From Desulfobacteraceae bacterium (lineage in GTDB: Bacteria; Desulfobacterota; Desulfobacteria; Desulfobacterales; UBA5616): a stretch of 64,000 nt of DNA. The stretch covers positions 1-64,000 of the forward strand of contig VMSV01000238.1 of the NCBI GenBank assembly GCA_013791935.1, read 5' to 3'. A model generated the notes under the pieces. That model made no database searches, was not told the origin of the DNA, and saw only the letters and a program-made list of their open reading frames with translations. Every line of letters starts with the position of its first letter. Position 1 is the first letter of the stretch. The position numbers and the translations under genes were made by a program. Positions 1 to 10,555 of the stretch are shown in pieces.

Positions 1-279
1 GGCCTTTTTACCGGTGTCATAAAACTCATGGATATCGAAACCGTGGCCAGGAAAGACGGTTATGCCGCTACGGAAAGAAGGGTAAAGCTCACCGTGGATA
101 TGGAATTGAAAGACCCGGCGGGAAGGATTTTGTGGGTGGGAAAAAATATCACGGCATCCGAGACCTATCTGGTGGTCCCTGAAAAACCGGGCACTGAATA
201 TAACAGAAAAATCGCCGTGGCAAAGGTTTCCAAAAAGATTGCGCAGAAGGTGTTTCAGCAGTTGAACTGGAACTTTTAA
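1..279 (+). CDS. LptE-like LPS-assembly lipoprotein, C-terminal part (5' truncated by window)
   Basis: Frame stays open to position 1; beta-rich C-terminus with LptE-like pattern; adjacent to rpsT/murJ. Confidence 0.55.
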   Translation, partial: GLFTGVIKLMDIETVARKDGYAATERRVKLTVDMELKDPAGRILWVGKNITASETYLVVPEKPGTEYNRKIAVAKVSKKIAQKVFQQLNWNF

Positions 280-301
280 TTCCGTTGATGGGGCAGAAAG
301 G

Positions 302-341
302 AAAAGGCATTTTTCAAAGAACCCATTGAAAAATGCCTTTT
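302..341. terminator. Bidirectional intrinsic terminator between convergent lptE-like and rpsT
   Basis: Perfect 16-bp stem AAAAGGCATTTTTCAA / TTGAAAAATGCCTTTT with 8-nt loop between convergent genes. Confidence 0.85.
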
Positions 342-382
342 CCATATTTGAAAACAGGGCCTTGACGGCATGCCTGCAAAAA

Positions 383-652
383 TTACTGGACTTTTGCCTT
401 ATTGAGCTGTTTAGTGAGCCTGGAGATTTTTCTTGAAGCCGTATTTTTTTTGATGACGCCTTTTTTGGCTGCCTTCTGAATAGCTGATTTGGCTCCATCA
501 AGCATTTTTGAAACCTCTTCGGTGACATTGTTTTCTATGGCCTGCCGAATTTCTTTGACCACACTTTTAATTCTGGTTTTGACGGTTTTGTTTCTCAATC
601 GTCGAACTTCATTCTGGGTTGCGCGTTTTATTTCCGATTTATGGTTTGCCAA
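383..652 (-). CDS. rpsT: 30S ribosomal protein S20, TTG start
   Basis: LANHKSEIKRATQNEVRRLRNK... matches S20 N-terminus (M)ANHKS; TTG at 650-652 preceded by GGAG; the longer ORF start at 700 is unlikely. Confidence 0.93.
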   Translation of the reverse strand: MANHKSEIKRATQNEVRRLRNKTVKTRIKSVVKEIRQAIENNVTEEVSKMLDGAKSAIQKAAKKGVIKKNTASRKISRLTKQLNKAKVQ

Positions 653-806
653 ATGCCGATCTCCTTTCAAACTGTTTAAATCTATCAGAGAATCGTTCAT
701 ATATATATTTGCCCCGGTCTTGTCAAGGGATTTTAAACGATCTTTCTATAAAAGATTTTAGAGGATTGGGTTGAATTCATTTTAAAAGACGGCTAATAAC
801 CGGAAC

Positions 807-2363
807 ATGGGGAACATGACAAGAACAGCCGGAGTTGTGGGGGCGCTGACGTTCGTCAGCCGGGTGCTCGGGTTCGCAAGGGATGCTTGTATTGCCTGGT
901 TTTTCGGAGCAGGCGTTTCTTCCGACGCCTTTTTCGTGGCATTCCGGATTCCGAATCTGCTTCGAAGGCTCTTTGCCGAAGGGTCCCTGAGCATGGCTTT
1001 TGTTGCGGTTTTCACCGAAACCCTGGTGAAAAACGGCAAAGAGGATGCGTATGGATTTGCAGGGTCCGCGTTGAAATGGCTGTCCCTGGTTCTGACCGGG
1101 GTAACCCTCGGAGGCATTCTTTTGGCTCCCTGGATCATCGGAATTCTGGCGCCGGGTTTTACCCAGGATCCGACCAAATTCGCCCTGACGGTACTCATGA
1201 CCCGAATCATGTTTCCCTATGTGTTTTTCATCGGACTCGTGGCGGTATGCATGGGGATTTTGAATGTGCTCGGGCATTTTGCCGCCCCGGCCCTGGCCCC
1301 GGTATTGTTGAATCTTGCCATGATCGGATCCATGCTCTGGGTGTCCCCGCGAATGGACGAGCCTGTTTTGGGGCTTTGTTTCGGGGTGGTTTTCGGGGGA
1401 GCGCTTCAGCTCGCGCTTCAGGTTCCCTTCCTGGTAAAAAAAGGGTTGAGGGTTTTCAGGAAAGTCAGCCTGTATCATCCGGGTATTAAAAAAGCCGCCT
1501 TCCTTTTGATTCCAACCATATTCGGGGCCGCGGCCTACCATGTGAATATGCTCACGGGAACCTTCCTCGCATCTTTTCTGGATGAAGGAAGCATATCCTA
1601 TCTTTATTATGCGGAGAAGTTGATCGAATTTCCCCTGGGAATTTTTGCCGCCACAGCCACCGCCACCATCCTGCCGGTCATGTCGCGCCAGGCCGCAAGC
1701 GGGGATCTCTCGGCCATTAAAGATACATTTTGTGCTTCCCTTCAACTCCTTCTTTATGTTACCATACCGGCCATGGTTGGGCTTCTGGTGTTAAGGGAAC
1801 CCATTGTTTCGATACTGCTTGAAAGAGGTGAATTCAACCAGGCCGCAGTTAAATTTACAGCGGATGCCTTGAAATACTACGGAATCGGCATTTGGGCTTT
1901 TGCTTCCGAGAGGATTCTGGTTTCCACCTTTTACGCACTGCAGGATGCCCGAACCCCGGTCCGTGTGGCGCTCATCTCCGTGGTGGTGAACATCGGAGCC
2001 GCCTGCCTGCTCATGATTCCCATGGGATTTTGCGGCATCGCCCTGGCCGCATCCCTGGCCTCGACCCTGAATTTTATTCTGCTTTTCAACCGGCTAAACA
2101 TCAAGCTTGGGGGCATTGAATTGAAGGGCATGGTGACGTCCGCGGGGAAAACCATTCTCGGATCTCTGGTCATGGGTCTTACGGTCCATGGGTTTTTCCG
2201 TTTTCTTGTTTCTTCCGGGGAAGAATCCAATCTTTCCAAAACCATGGATTTGGCCGCTGGTATTTTTACAGGCGTGATTTCCTATGGCTTATTCTCTTTG
2301 TTTGTGAGGCAGCCGGAATTCATGGCGGTTTGCGCTTCCATTCGGAAAAGGATATCAAGATGA
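807..2363 (+). CDS. murJ: Lipid II flippase MurJ/MviN
   Basis: Polytopic protein with MviN-type N-terminus (VSRVLGFARDACIAWFFGAG...SDAFFVAFRIPNLLRRLFAEGSLSMAF). Confidence 0.95.
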   Translation: MGNMTRTAGVVGALTFVSRVLGFARDACIAWFFGAGVSSDAFFVAFRIPNLLRRLFAEGSLSMAFVAVFTETLVKNGKEDAYGFAGSALKWLSLVLTGVTLGGILLAPWIIGILAPGFTQDPTKFALTVLMTRIMFPYVFFIGLVAVCMGILNVLGHFAAPALAPVLLNLAMIGSMLWVSPRMDEPVLGLCFGVVFGGALQLALQVPFLVKKGLRVFRKVSLYHPGIKKAAFLLIPTIFGAAAYHVNMLTGTFLASFLDEGSISYLYYAEKLIEFPLGIFAATATATILPVMSRQAASGDLSAIKDTFCASLQLLLYVTIPAMVGLLVLREPIVSILLERGEFNQAAVKFTADALKYYGIGIWAFASERILVSTFYALQDARTPVRVALISVVVNIGAACLLMIPMGFCGIALAASLASTLNFILLFNRLNIKLGGIELKGMVTSAGKTILGSLVMGLTVHGFFRFLVSSGEESNLSKTMDLAAGIFTGVISYGLFSLFVRQPEFMAVCASIRKRISR

Positions 2364-2662
2364 ATTCATATAAAGAAAAAATCATTTATTCCTCGGCTAT
2401 TTTGTTGATGTTTTTCATGCTTTTGTTTATCTTATTCGGCGATAAGGGCCTCATGGAATTTAATCACCTGAAACAGGAAAAGGGCCTGATCATTCAGAAT
2501 AATAAAGACCTGAACCAGAAAAATCTCATCATGTACCGTCATATCGAACGTCTGAAAAAAGATCCGGCCTATATTGAAAGTGTTGCCAGAAAAGATTACG
2601 GCATGGTGGGCGTGGATGAAATCGTGGTGAAGCTGAATCCCGGCGGGGAGGGGTCGCCATGA
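2360..2662 (+). CDS. Septum formation initiator family protein (FtsB/DivIC-like)
   Basis: One TM plus coiled coil plus DPAYIESVARKDYGMV motif; start overlaps murJ stop (ATGA). Confidence 0.8.
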   Translation: MNSYKEKIIYSSAILLMFFMLLFILFGDKGLMEFNHLKQEKGLIIQNNKDLNQKNLIMYRHIERLKKDPAYIESVARKDYGMVGVDEIVVKLNPGGEGSP

Positions 2663-2898
2663 GCATGGATGATGTTTTTAAAACCAGAACCATGGCCGGA
2701 ATCCTTACTTCCCAGGGACAGTTGAAAAAGGCTGAAGAAATTATCACCCATTTGCTGGAACAAAATCCCCATCAGCCTGACCTTGAGGTTGAGCTTGATC
2801 TTCTGGGCATGAGGATGAACCCGAAAAATTCCAATCCCCGGGAGAGGTTGAACGAGCTTTACAGGATATGGATCAACGCGGCCAGGAAGGTTCTTTGA
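2659..2898 (+). CDS. Small TPR-like hypothetical protein
   Basis: ILTSQGQLKKAEEIITHLLEQNPHQPD resembles one TPR unit; start overlaps previous stop. Confidence 0.6.
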   Translation: MSMDDVFKTRTMAGILTSQGQLKKAEEIITHLLEQNPHQPDLEVELDLLGMRMNPKNSNPRERLNELYRIWINAARKVL

Positions 2899-2946
2899 AT
2901 CGATAAAACTGAACCCTGCACTTCAAAAACAGAAACGGCGGTTTCC

Positions 2947-4143
2947 ATGACATTGAAAAATAAACGAATCGTACTGGGGGTCTGCGGTGGAATTGCGGCC
3001 TATAAAAGCATTCTGCTGCTGAGGCTTTTGAAAAAGGAAGGGGCCCATGTCCGGGTGATCATGACAAAAAACGCCGGGTATTTTGTGGGTCCCACAACCT
3101 TTGAAGCCCTGTCTGAAAAACCCGTGTGCATGGATCTGTTTGAAAAAACCGATGATGCCGCCATCAGCCATATTAAATGGGCAGATGAGGCGGATGCCGT
3201 GGTGGTGGCTCCTGCCACGGCCAACATGATTGCCAAGATGGCAAACGGCCTGGCGGACGACGCATTAAGCACTTTCCTGTTGGCGGTCACCACCCCGGTT
3301 CTGGTGTGCCCTGCCATGAACACCAATATGCTTCTGCATCCCGCCACCCAGCGCAATCTTGAGACCCTCCGCTCGGATGGATTCGAGGTTCTGGAAACCG
3401 ATTTCGGGAAAATGGCCTGCGGAACCACCGGACCCGGAAGGCTGCCGGATGCGGAATATATCCTGGATCGGTTGAAAGCTTGTTTGTTCTCTAAGGATTA
3501 TGAAGGAAAAACCGTTCTGGTGTCCGCAGGGCCCACCCGGGAATTCATAGACCCGGTTCGGTTCATCAGCAACCCTTCCTCCGGGAAAATGGGCTATGCC
3601 ATCGCAAGGGCTGCGGAACAACGGGGCGCCTGTGTGATTCTGGTGACCGGTCCAACCGCGTTGGAGGCCCCTTATCATGTGGAAGCCCTTCCGGTGGATA
3701 GCGCCCGGGACATGGCCAAAGCCGTGTTTGAAAACATGGACCGTGCGGATGTAATTATCAAAACTGCGGCCGTGGGAGATTACCGGGCCAAAACCCAAGC
3801 CGATCAAAAAATAAAAAAGCAAAATGAAGAACTGGTCCTTGAACTGGTCCAAAATCAGGATATTCTTAAGGAATTGGGAGCCAGGAAAACAAGGCAGTTC
3901 CTGGTGGGATTCGCCGCGGAAACTCGGGATCTTGCAGCCAATGCCGGTGAGAAACTGAAAAAAAAGAACCTGGATATCATTGTGGGCAATCTTGTGGGCA
4001 GCCCGGATTCGGGTTTTCAGGCAGATACCAACAAGGTGACCCTGTTTTTCAAGGACGGGTCCAGCGAGGCATTGCCCCTTCTGGGCAAGGATGAAGTAGC
4101 CCATATCCTTTTAGACAGGATACTAGAGAAAAATGGCAACTGA
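2947..4143 (+). CDS. coaBC: Bifunctional phosphopantothenoylcysteine decarboxylase / PPC synthase
   Basis: [41 protein letters not shown]. Confidence 0.96.
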   Translation: MTLKNKRIVLGVCGGIAAYKSILLLRLLKKEGAHVRVIMTKNAGYFVGPTTFEALSEKPVCMDLFEKTDDAAISHIKWADEADAVVVAPATANMIAKMANGLADDALSTFLLAVTTPVLVCPAMNTNMLLHPATQRNLETLRSDGFEVLETDFGKMACGTTGPGRLPDAEYILDRLKACLFSKDYEGKTVLVSAGPTREFIDPVRFISNPSSGKMGYAIARAAEQRGACVILVTGPTALEAPYHVEALPVDSARDMAKAVFENMDRADVIIKTAAVGDYRAKTQADQKIKKQNEELVLELVQNQDILKELGARKTRQFLVGFAAETRDLAANAGEKLKKKNLDIIVGNLVGSPDSGFQADTNKVTLFFKDGSSEALPLLGKDEVAHILLDRILEKNGN

Positions 4144-4882
4144 CCGGAACATCATAACCGACATTTCCGATTACCTTCAGTTTCTCAAGGAAGCGGGGGT
4201 TTCCGGGTTTGATTGTTCGGAACAAACCCTGAAGACGATTAGCACCTGGGGAACCTCGCAACAGAAAAACCCGACCCCACCGGTTGAACCGGGGGATTCC
4301 GAAAGCCTGGCCCAAATCCTTGCCGACCTTTCGGATTGCCGGGGCTGCAAGCTTTGCGGGACCAGGCGAAATATCGTTTTCGGATCGGGAAACCCCGATG
4401 CAAAGCTGGTTTTTGTGGGGGAGGGGCCCGGAAATGACGAGGACATGGCAGGCGAGCCTTTTGTGGGCAAAGCCGGCCAGCTTCTCACCAAAATCATTGA
4501 GGCCATTCAACTGAGCCGGGATCAGGTGTACATCTGCAACATCGTCAAATGCCGGCCCCCTGAAAACAGGAACCCTGAGCCGGACGAGATCAACGCGTGT
4601 CTGCCCTGGTTAAAAAGACAGATCCGGGCCATCCAACCGGAGTATATCTGTGCCTTGGGAACCGTAGCGGCCCGGGCCCTTCTTCACAGCCAAGCGCCCA
4701 TTTCCGGTTTAAGAGGCCGCTTTTTCGATTTTGAAGGAATTCGGGTTCTGCCCACCTTCCATCCGGCCTACCTTCTCCGGAATCCCGATAAGAAAAGGGA
4801 GGTCTGGAAGGATATGCAGCTGCTGATGAAAACCATGGGGGCCGAAGGTTCCCAAGAACCGGTTTTTCCACCGAAAGGGTAA
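4133..4882 (+). CDS. Uracil-DNA glycosylase family protein (type 4/5-like)
   Basis: C-x2-C cluster CRGCKLCGTRRNIVFGSGNP, GEGPGNDEDMAGEPFVGKAGQLL, FHPAYLLRNP. Confidence 0.92.
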   Translation: MATDRNIITDISDYLQFLKEAGVSGFDCSEQTLKTISTWGTSQQKNPTPPVEPGDSESLAQILADLSDCRGCKLCGTRRNIVFGSGNPDAKLVFVGEGPGNDEDMAGEPFVGKAGQLLTKIIEAIQLSRDQVYICNIVKCRPPENRNPEPDEINACLPWLKRQIRAIQPEYICALGTVAARALLHSQAPISGLRGRFFDFEGIRVLPTFHPAYLLRNPDKKREVWKDMQLLMKTMGAEGSQEPVFPPKG

Positions 4883-4887
4883 ACAAA

Positions 4888-6165
4888 ATGAAGCATAAAA
4901 TCTTAATGATATTATTGTTTATTTTGTGCATAGGCTTTCCTTTGAAAGGGGATGCCGATGAAAAAGCAATTTATATCATCAAAGTTTCCAGTGCCATCAG
5001 CCCGGCCACGGCGGATTTTATTCAAACCGGAATTGTAAAGGCCCAAAAGGCCCACGCGGCCTGTTTTGTGATTCTGCTGGATACCCCCGGCGGACTTTCC
5101 GAATCCATGCGGGATATCGTCATTAATCTTCTCGCCAGTGACGTCCCGGTGGTGGTCTATGTATCTCCATCCGGGGCCAGAGCCGCTTCCGCCGGGGTAA
5201 TGATCACCATGGCGGCGGACATTGCGGCCATGGCGCCGGGAACCAATATCGGTGCCGCCCATCCGGTGGGGATCGGTGGGAAAAGCATTGAGGGGCACAT
5301 TTCGGACAAGGTGGTGAACGACATGGTGGCCCAGGCCAGAAGCGTTGCGGAAAAACGGGGAAGAAACGCGGACTGGGTGGAAAAGGCCATTCGGGAGAGC
5401 GTTTCCGTAACGGAGAAGGAAGCCCTTGAAAAAAAGGTCATTGAAGTCATTGCCGACAACCTTGACGATCTTATCGTGAAAATCCATGGCAGAGAGGTGC
5501 AAGGCAAGGGAACCCTGAATGTGAAAGATGCTGAAAGAATCGTGATTGAGGAAGGGATTAGAACCCGGATACTCAAAGCCATCAGCGACCCCAATATCGC
5601 CTATATTCTCATGATGATCGGCTTTGCCGGACTTTATTTCGAGCTCTCCCATCCCGGTGCTATATTCCCCGGGGTCGTCGGCGGAATCGCCATCATTCTT
5701 GCGTTTTATTCCTTCCAGAACCTTGAGGTGAACTATGCGGGAATCCTGCTTATCGTGCTCGCCATCATCTTTTTCATTATGGAGATGAAGGTCGCCAGTT
5801 TCGGTCTATTGAGCATGGCCGGCGTGGTTTCCTTGTTGCTGGGGTCCCTGATGCTATTTGACCGGGATAATACTGAAATGCGGATTTCCTGGCAGGTGCT
5901 GATTCCAACCCTTGTTCTTGTGTCGGGCTTTTTTGCGACGGTGGCGGCGCTTGTGTTCAAGGCCCAGGTATCCAAACCCATGACCGGAGAAAAGGGCCTG
6001 GTGGGGGAAATCGGCGTGGTGAAACGAAGGATCGCCCCAAACGGTAAAGTTGCGGTCCATGGCGAGATCTGGCAGGCCACAGCGGACCGGGAAATTGAAG
6101 AAGGAAAGCGAGTGAGAGTCGTCCGGGTGGAAAACCTGGTGATTGTGGTTGAGGAAATGAATTGA
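4888..6165 (+). CDS. NfeD family membrane serine protease (ClpP-class)
   Basis: N-terminal signal, LDTPGGLSESM, SGARAASAGVMI, C-terminal TMs and NfeD OB-like tail. Confidence 0.93.
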   Translation: MKHKILMILLFILCIGFPLKGDADEKAIYIIKVSSAISPATADFIQTGIVKAQKAHAACFVILLDTPGGLSESMRDIVINLLASDVPVVVYVSPSGARAASAGVMITMAADIAAMAPGTNIGAAHPVGIGGKSIEGHISDKVVNDMVAQARSVAEKRGRNADWVEKAIRESVSVTEKEALEKKVIEVIADNLDDLIVKIHGREVQGKGTLNVKDAERIVIEEGIRTRILKAISDPNIAYILMMIGFAGLYFELSHPGAIFPGVVGGIAIILAFYSFQNLEVNYAGILLIVLAIIFFIMEMKVASFGLLSMAGVVSLLLGSLMLFDRDNTEMRISWQVLIPTLVLVSGFFATVAALVFKAQVSKPMTGEKGLVGEIGVVKRRIAPNGKVAVHGEIWQATADREIEEGKRVRVVRVENLVIVVEEMN

Positions 6166-6254
6166 GAAGGGATTTTCACCTAATTTAGGTTTCAATCGGC
6201 GTCCTATAAAAGCGTTTGGCTCATCGCAGGTTAACCCAAAAAAAGGAGTCTCGA

Positions 6255-7004
6255 ATGTTACCTCAGCTCATCGCAATAATTGTTATTGTCATTTTCTTTC
6301 TCATCGCAGCCATCAAGATTCTGAATGAATACGAACGGGGGGTTATTTTCAGGTTGGGCCGTGTGATGAAAGCCAAAGGCCCGGGAATCATCATCCTCAT
6401 CCCCGTAATCGACCGCATGGTGCGGGTGAGCCTTCGGCTGGTGGTCATGGATGTGGACCCCCAGGATGTGATCACAAGGGACAATGTTTCGGTGAAAGTC
6501 AATGCGGTGATTTATTTCCGGGTGATCGACCCTACCAAAGCCATTGTGGAGGTTGAAAATTACACCTATGCCATGTCCCAGCTCGCCCAAACCACGATTC
6601 GGAGCGTCTGCGGCCAGGCTGAACTCGACGATCTGCTGTCGGAAAGGGATAAAATCAACATGGAACTTCAAGAAATCCTGGATACCCATACGGATTCATG
6701 GGGTGTGAAGGTGTCCAATGTTGAGCTCAAACACATTGATCTTCCCCAAGAAATGCAAAGGGCCATGGCAAAACAGGCGGAAGCCGAAAGGGAGCGGCGG
6801 GCGAAGATCATCAATGCCGAAGGCGAATTTCAGGCTGCGGCCAAGCTTGCGGAAGCGGCCTCCATCATCGGCGACCATCCCATGGCCCTTCAACTCCGGT
6901 ACCTCCAGACCATGCGGGAAATGTCCGCAGAGAACAATACCACCACAATTTTTCCGGTTCCCCTTGACCTGTTTGCACCGTTTTTAAAAACCAAGGAAGG
7001 CTGA
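6255..7004 (+). CDS. Slipin / SPFH (Band 7) family protein
   Basis: [34 protein letters not shown]...; ATG 6255 preceded by AAAAGGAG. Confidence 0.93.
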   Translation: MLPQLIAIIVIVIFFLIAAIKILNEYERGVIFRLGRVMKAKGPGIIILIPVIDRMVRVSLRLVVMDVDPQDVITRDNVSVKVNAVIYFRVIDPTKAIVEVENYTYAMSQLAQTTIRSVCGQAELDDLLSERDKINMELQEILDTHTDSWGVKVSNVELKHIDLPQEMQRAMAKQAEAERERRAKIINAEGEFQAAAKLAEAASIIGDHPMALQLRYLQTMREMSAENNTTTIFPVPLDLFAPFLKTKEG

Positions 7005-7144
7005 TCCTGAAAAAAGGTTGTGCAAATTCCGGCAAACTATTGACATAATAGTTGGAAATATATTAATTTCATTTCCCTTGATTCCAAGGGGCTCGATTGT
7101 TTTTATAAACGCTGAATCCAACCACGGGTTTAAGCAAAAATAAA

Positions 7145-7166
7145 GCGGAGGCTCAAAGGCCTCCGC
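7145..7166. terminator. Stable hairpin upstream of 7203 ORF (possible terminator/mRNA structure)
   Basis: GCGGAGGC-TCAAAG-GCCTCCGC perfect 8-bp stem; flanking A-rich and T-rich but no long U tract. Confidence 0.45.
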
Positions 7167-7202
7167 TTATCGTTTTCGACATTTGAAAGGAGAGGATTTA
7201 CC

Positions 7203-7529
7203 ATGGGAAAGAAAAAGCAGGACACCAAAGAAAAACCGCTGGAGAAGATGACTTCCAAGGAACTCAGGGTTGTGGCCCTGACCCTTCCTGAAATTACAGG
7301 CGTTCACGGAATGAACAAGGTTGAGTTGATTTCCGGGGTTAAAAAAGCCAGGGGTATTGTGGAGGCACCAAGCAATGACAAGGCCACCGGACGTGAAATT
7401 AAACAGAAGATGCGCCAGGTTAAAGTGGCCCTTACCAAAGCGGTGGAAGCCAGCGATGAAAAAATGGCCGCCATCTATAAAAAAAGGGTGGTTCGATTAA
7501 AGAAGAGAACCAGAAGGCTTGCTACCTGA
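7203..7529 (+). CDS. Small basic protein with Rho N-terminal-like motif
   Basis: EKMTSKELRVVALTLPEITGVHGMNKVELISGVKKARG resembles Rho_N; GGAGAGG RBS. Confidence 0.65.
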   Translation: MGKKKQDTKEKPLEKMTSKELRVVALTLPEITGVHGMNKVELISGVKKARGIVEAPSNDKATGREIKQKMRQVKVALTKAVEASDEKMAAIYKKRVVRLKKRTRRLAT

Positions 7530-7590
7530 AAATAGGCGGGGAATTGAAGGACCTGCTTCCTGATGCAGAAAAAAAAGAGGGGGCTTACCC

Positions 7591-8505
7591 ATGCTTGTCC
7601 TGGGAGAGCATATCGCGCGTTTTGTGGAATCCCTGGCCTCGGAAAAAGGGTATTCTCCTAATACCTGCAGGGCCTATGACCATGATCTCAGAGAATTCTT
7701 TGCCTATATCAGAGGTGTTGAAAGCCCGGAAAGATCTGACAAGGAAGAAGAGGTCCTGCCGGATACTCTTGTGATCCGGGGTTTTCTGGGGGTTCTGCAC
7801 AAGAGGAACGACAAGGCCAGCATCGCCAGGAAATTATCCGCCCTGAGAACGTTTTTCAGGCACCTGGTGAAGCGGGGTGTGATCGGCGAAAATCCGGCTG
7901 ATTTTATCCACACCCCCAAGCAGGGTCATAAGATCCCCACGGTTTTTTCCGTGGATGATATGTTCAGGCTTCTGGATTCCATTGAAAAGGATTCGCTGCT
8001 TGGTCTTCGGAACCGGGCCATGTTCGAGACCCTGTATTCTGCAGGATTGAGGGTTTCCGAACTTTCGGGGATGAACGTGGCCGATGTGGACAGGAGCGGA
8101 AAAACCATCAGGGTTCGGGGAAAGGGGAACAAGGAAAGGGTGGTTCCCGTGGGTGAAAAAGCTTTGCGTGCCATGGGGGACTATCGTTTGGCGCTTGCCA
8201 AAGCCAAAAAAGATGGAGCGGAACGGCTTGAGCCCATGTTTTTAAACCGGAACGGGGGTCGGATCACGTCAAGATCCATCGCCAGAATTCTGGATCGACT
8301 GGCTGTGGCCTGCGGCATTCCCATTCCCATGTTTCCCCACGCGGTCCGGCATTCCTTTGCGACCCATCTGCTGGATGCCGGAGCGGATTTAAGGGCGGTT
8401 CAGGAACTTCTGGGACATAAAAGCCTTTCCACCACCCAGAAATATACCCATGTGAGCATGGATAAGCTTATGGAAATCTATGATAAAACACACCCCAGGC
8501 GGTGA
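7591..8505 (+). CDS. xerC: Tyrosine recombinase XerC
   Basis: YSAGLRVSEL, PHAVRHSFATHLL, LLGHKSLSTTQKYTHV; upstream of hslVU. Confidence 0.92.
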   Translation: MLVLGEHIARFVESLASEKGYSPNTCRAYDHDLREFFAYIRGVESPERSDKEEEVLPDTLVIRGFLGVLHKRNDKASIARKLSALRTFFRHLVKRGVIGENPADFIHTPKQGHKIPTVFSVDDMFRLLDSIEKDSLLGLRNRAMFETLYSAGLRVSELSGMNVADVDRSGKTIRVRGKGNKERVVPVGEKALRAMGDYRLALAKAKKDGAERLEPMFLNRNGGRITSRSIARILDRLAVACGIPIPMFPHAVRHSFATHLLDAGADLRAVQELLGHKSLSTTQKYTHVSMDKLMEIYDKTHPRR

Positions 8506-8509
8506 ATGA

Positions 8510-9058
8510 ATGAATAAAGACGATTCAATGAAGTTCCATGGAACCACCATTCTGGCGGTCCGGCACAAGGATCGATTGGCTGTGGCCGGAGACGGCCAGG
8601 TCACTCTGAATAACACGGTGGTGAAGCACAAGGCCAGAAAAGTCAGAAAAATCTACAATGAAAAAATCATCGTGGGTTTTGCCGGGGCCACGGCGGATGC
8701 CATGCACCTTTCGGAACGCCTGGAGGCCAAGCTCGAGCGCCATAACGGCAATCTCACCCGGGCTGCGGTTGAACTGGCCAGGGACTGGCGCACGGATAAA
8801 TTTTTAAGGCGCCTGGAAGCCATCATGATCGCAGCGGATAAAACCAGCATGTATTTGATTTCAGGCAGCGGGGATGTGATCGAGCCCGACGAGGGCGTGA
8901 TGGGCATCGGGTCCGGGGGAACCATGGCCCAGGCTGCGGCCATGGCTTTGGTCCGGCATACGGATCTCTCGGCCTCAGACATTGTGAAAGCAGCCATGGA
9001 AATTACCTCCTCCCTATGTATATACACCAATCCTTCAGTGACCCTGGAGGAACTTTAA
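8510..9058 (+). CDS. hslV: ATP-dependent protease subunit HslV (start probably at internal ATG 8528)
   Basis: [40 protein letters not shown]. Confidence 0.97.
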   Translation: MNKDDSMKFHGTTILAVRHKDRLAVAGDGQVTLNNTVVKHKARKVRKIYNEKIIVGFAGATADAMHLSERLEAKLERHNGNLTRAAVELARDWRTDKFLRRLEAIMIAADKTSMYLISGSGDVIEPDEGVMGIGSGGTMAQAAAMALVRHTDLSASDIVKAAMEITSSLCIYTNPSVTLEEL

Positions 9059-9089
9059 AAAGGGTTCAACGGAATCTGGAAGCAGTGAT

Positions 9090-10463
9090 ATGAGTGATTT
9101 AAAACCTTTTGAAATCGTCCGGGAATTGGATAAATACATCATCGGCCAGGAAAAGGCCAAGCGATTTGTGGCCATTGCCTTGAGAAATCGCTGGCGCAGG
9201 CGTCATGTGGAGGAATCCCTCCGGGATGAAATCGCACCCAAAAACATTATTCTCATCGGCTCCACCGGGGTGGGGAAAACGGAAATTGCAAGGCGGCTTT
9301 CAAAACTCACCGATTCCCCGTTCAACAAGGTAGAAGCCTCGAAATTCACCGAGGTGGGGTATGTGGGCCGGGATGTGGAATCCATGGTGAGGGATCTGGT
9401 GGAACTGACGGTGGCGGCGGTGAAATCCGAAGAACAGGAAGCCGTGAAGGAAAAGGCCCACGCCCTGGCCGAAGAAAAACTCCTGGATCTTTTGCTCCCC
9501 AAGCAGAACTTGCCGGCAAAGCCCATGGAAACAGAGGAGTCCGATTCGGATGTTTATTTGCTTGAGGAAGAGAAAGAACCCATCTCCTCCACCCGGGAGA
9601 AGCTAAGATTGTTGCTTCTGGACGGAAAGCTGGATCACCGCTTCGTGGAGATGGAGGTTCAGGAAAGGTCCATGCCGGTGGTGGAGATATTCTCCAATGT
9701 GGGCATGGAAGAGATGGGGGTCAATTTCAAAGACATGCTGGGCGGACTGATGCCCAAAAACACCCGGAAAAAGAAACTCACCGTGGCCGAAGCCAGAGAA
9801 ATCATCACCCAGGAAGAAGCCAGCAGTCTGGTGGATATGGACAAGGTGGTGAAAACCGCACTGGAAAAGGTGGAACAGTCCGGAATTATCTTCCTGGATG
9901 AAATCGACAAGATCGTGGGCAAGGATGGAGGCCACGGGCCGGATGTATCCAGGGAAGGGGTCCAAAGGGATCTTCTGCCCCTGGTGGAAGGATGTGTGGT
10001 GTCCACCAAATACGGATCACTGAAGACGGACCATATACTCTTTATCGCATCGGGAGCCTTTCACGCGGTGAAACCGTCGGATTTGATCCCCGAGCTTCAG
10101 GGTCGTTTCCCCATTCGGGTGGAGTTGGACTCCCTGGGGGAAAAGGAGTTTAAACGGATACTGGTGGAACCCCGAAACGCCCTGCTCCTTCAGTATCAGG
10201 CCCTTTTGAGAACCGAAGGGGTTGAGATCGTGTTCAGGGAAGATGCCATTGACGAGATTGCAAAAACCGCCCAGGAAGTGAACACGTTAACCGAAAATAT
10301 CGGTGCCAGAAGACTGCACACCCTGCTGGAATATCTTCTGGAGGATATCCTTTTCAGCGCGCCGGACGTGGAAAATAAAACCGTTGTCATTGATGGCGAA
10401 CATGTGCGGGAAAAATTCAAGGACATCAAGAGCAATGAAGACTTGAGCCGGTATATTTTGTAA
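9090..10463 (+). CDS. hslU: HslUV protease ATPase subunit
   Basis: [51 protein letters not shown]. Confidence 0.98.
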   Translation: MSDLKPFEIVRELDKYIIGQEKAKRFVAIALRNRWRRRHVEESLRDEIAPKNIILIGSTGVGKTEIARRLSKLTDSPFNKVEASKFTEVGYVGRDVESMVRDLVELTVAAVKSEEQEAVKEKAHALAEEKLLDLLLPKQNLPAKPMETEESDSDVYLLEEEKEPISSTREKLRLLLLDGKLDHRFVEMEVQERSMPVVEIFSNVGMEEMGVNFKDMLGGLMPKNTRKKKLTVAEAREIITQEEASSLVDMDKVVKTALEKVEQSGIIFLDEIDKIVGKDGGHGPDVSREGVQRDLLPLVEGCVVSTKYGSLKTDHILFIASGAFHAVKPSDLIPELQGRFPIRVELDSLGEKEFKRILVEPRNALLLQYQALLRTEGVEIVFREDAIDEIAKTAQEVNTLTENIGARRLHTLLEYLLEDILFSAPDVENKTVVIDGEHVREKFKDIKSNEDLSRYIL

Positions 10464-10475
10464 GGACGAAAAGGC

Positions 10476-10532
10476 GTGAACGGTGAACGGTGAACCGTGA
10501 ACGGGGGGTAGGGGCGAATCTTGTATTCGCCC
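10476..10532. repeat. Heptamer tandem repeat (GTGAACG)x4 followed by REP-like palindrome
   Basis: GTGAACG,GTGAACG,GTGAACC,GTGAACG at 10476-10503, then GGGCGAAT-CTTGT-ATTCGCCC at 10512-10532. Confidence 0.85.
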
Positions 10533-10555
10533 GATAAACAAGACAGGATGAAATC

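Noticed and set aside
777-1745. 322-aa minus-strand ORF opposite murJ
   Set aside because: Low-complexity Gly/His/Arg-rich mirror of the murJ codons with no recognisable motif; antisense by-product of codon bias.
7037-7065. Promoter candidate TTGACA...TTAATT upstream of 7203
   Set aside because: -35 is good but no convincing -10 at proper spacing.
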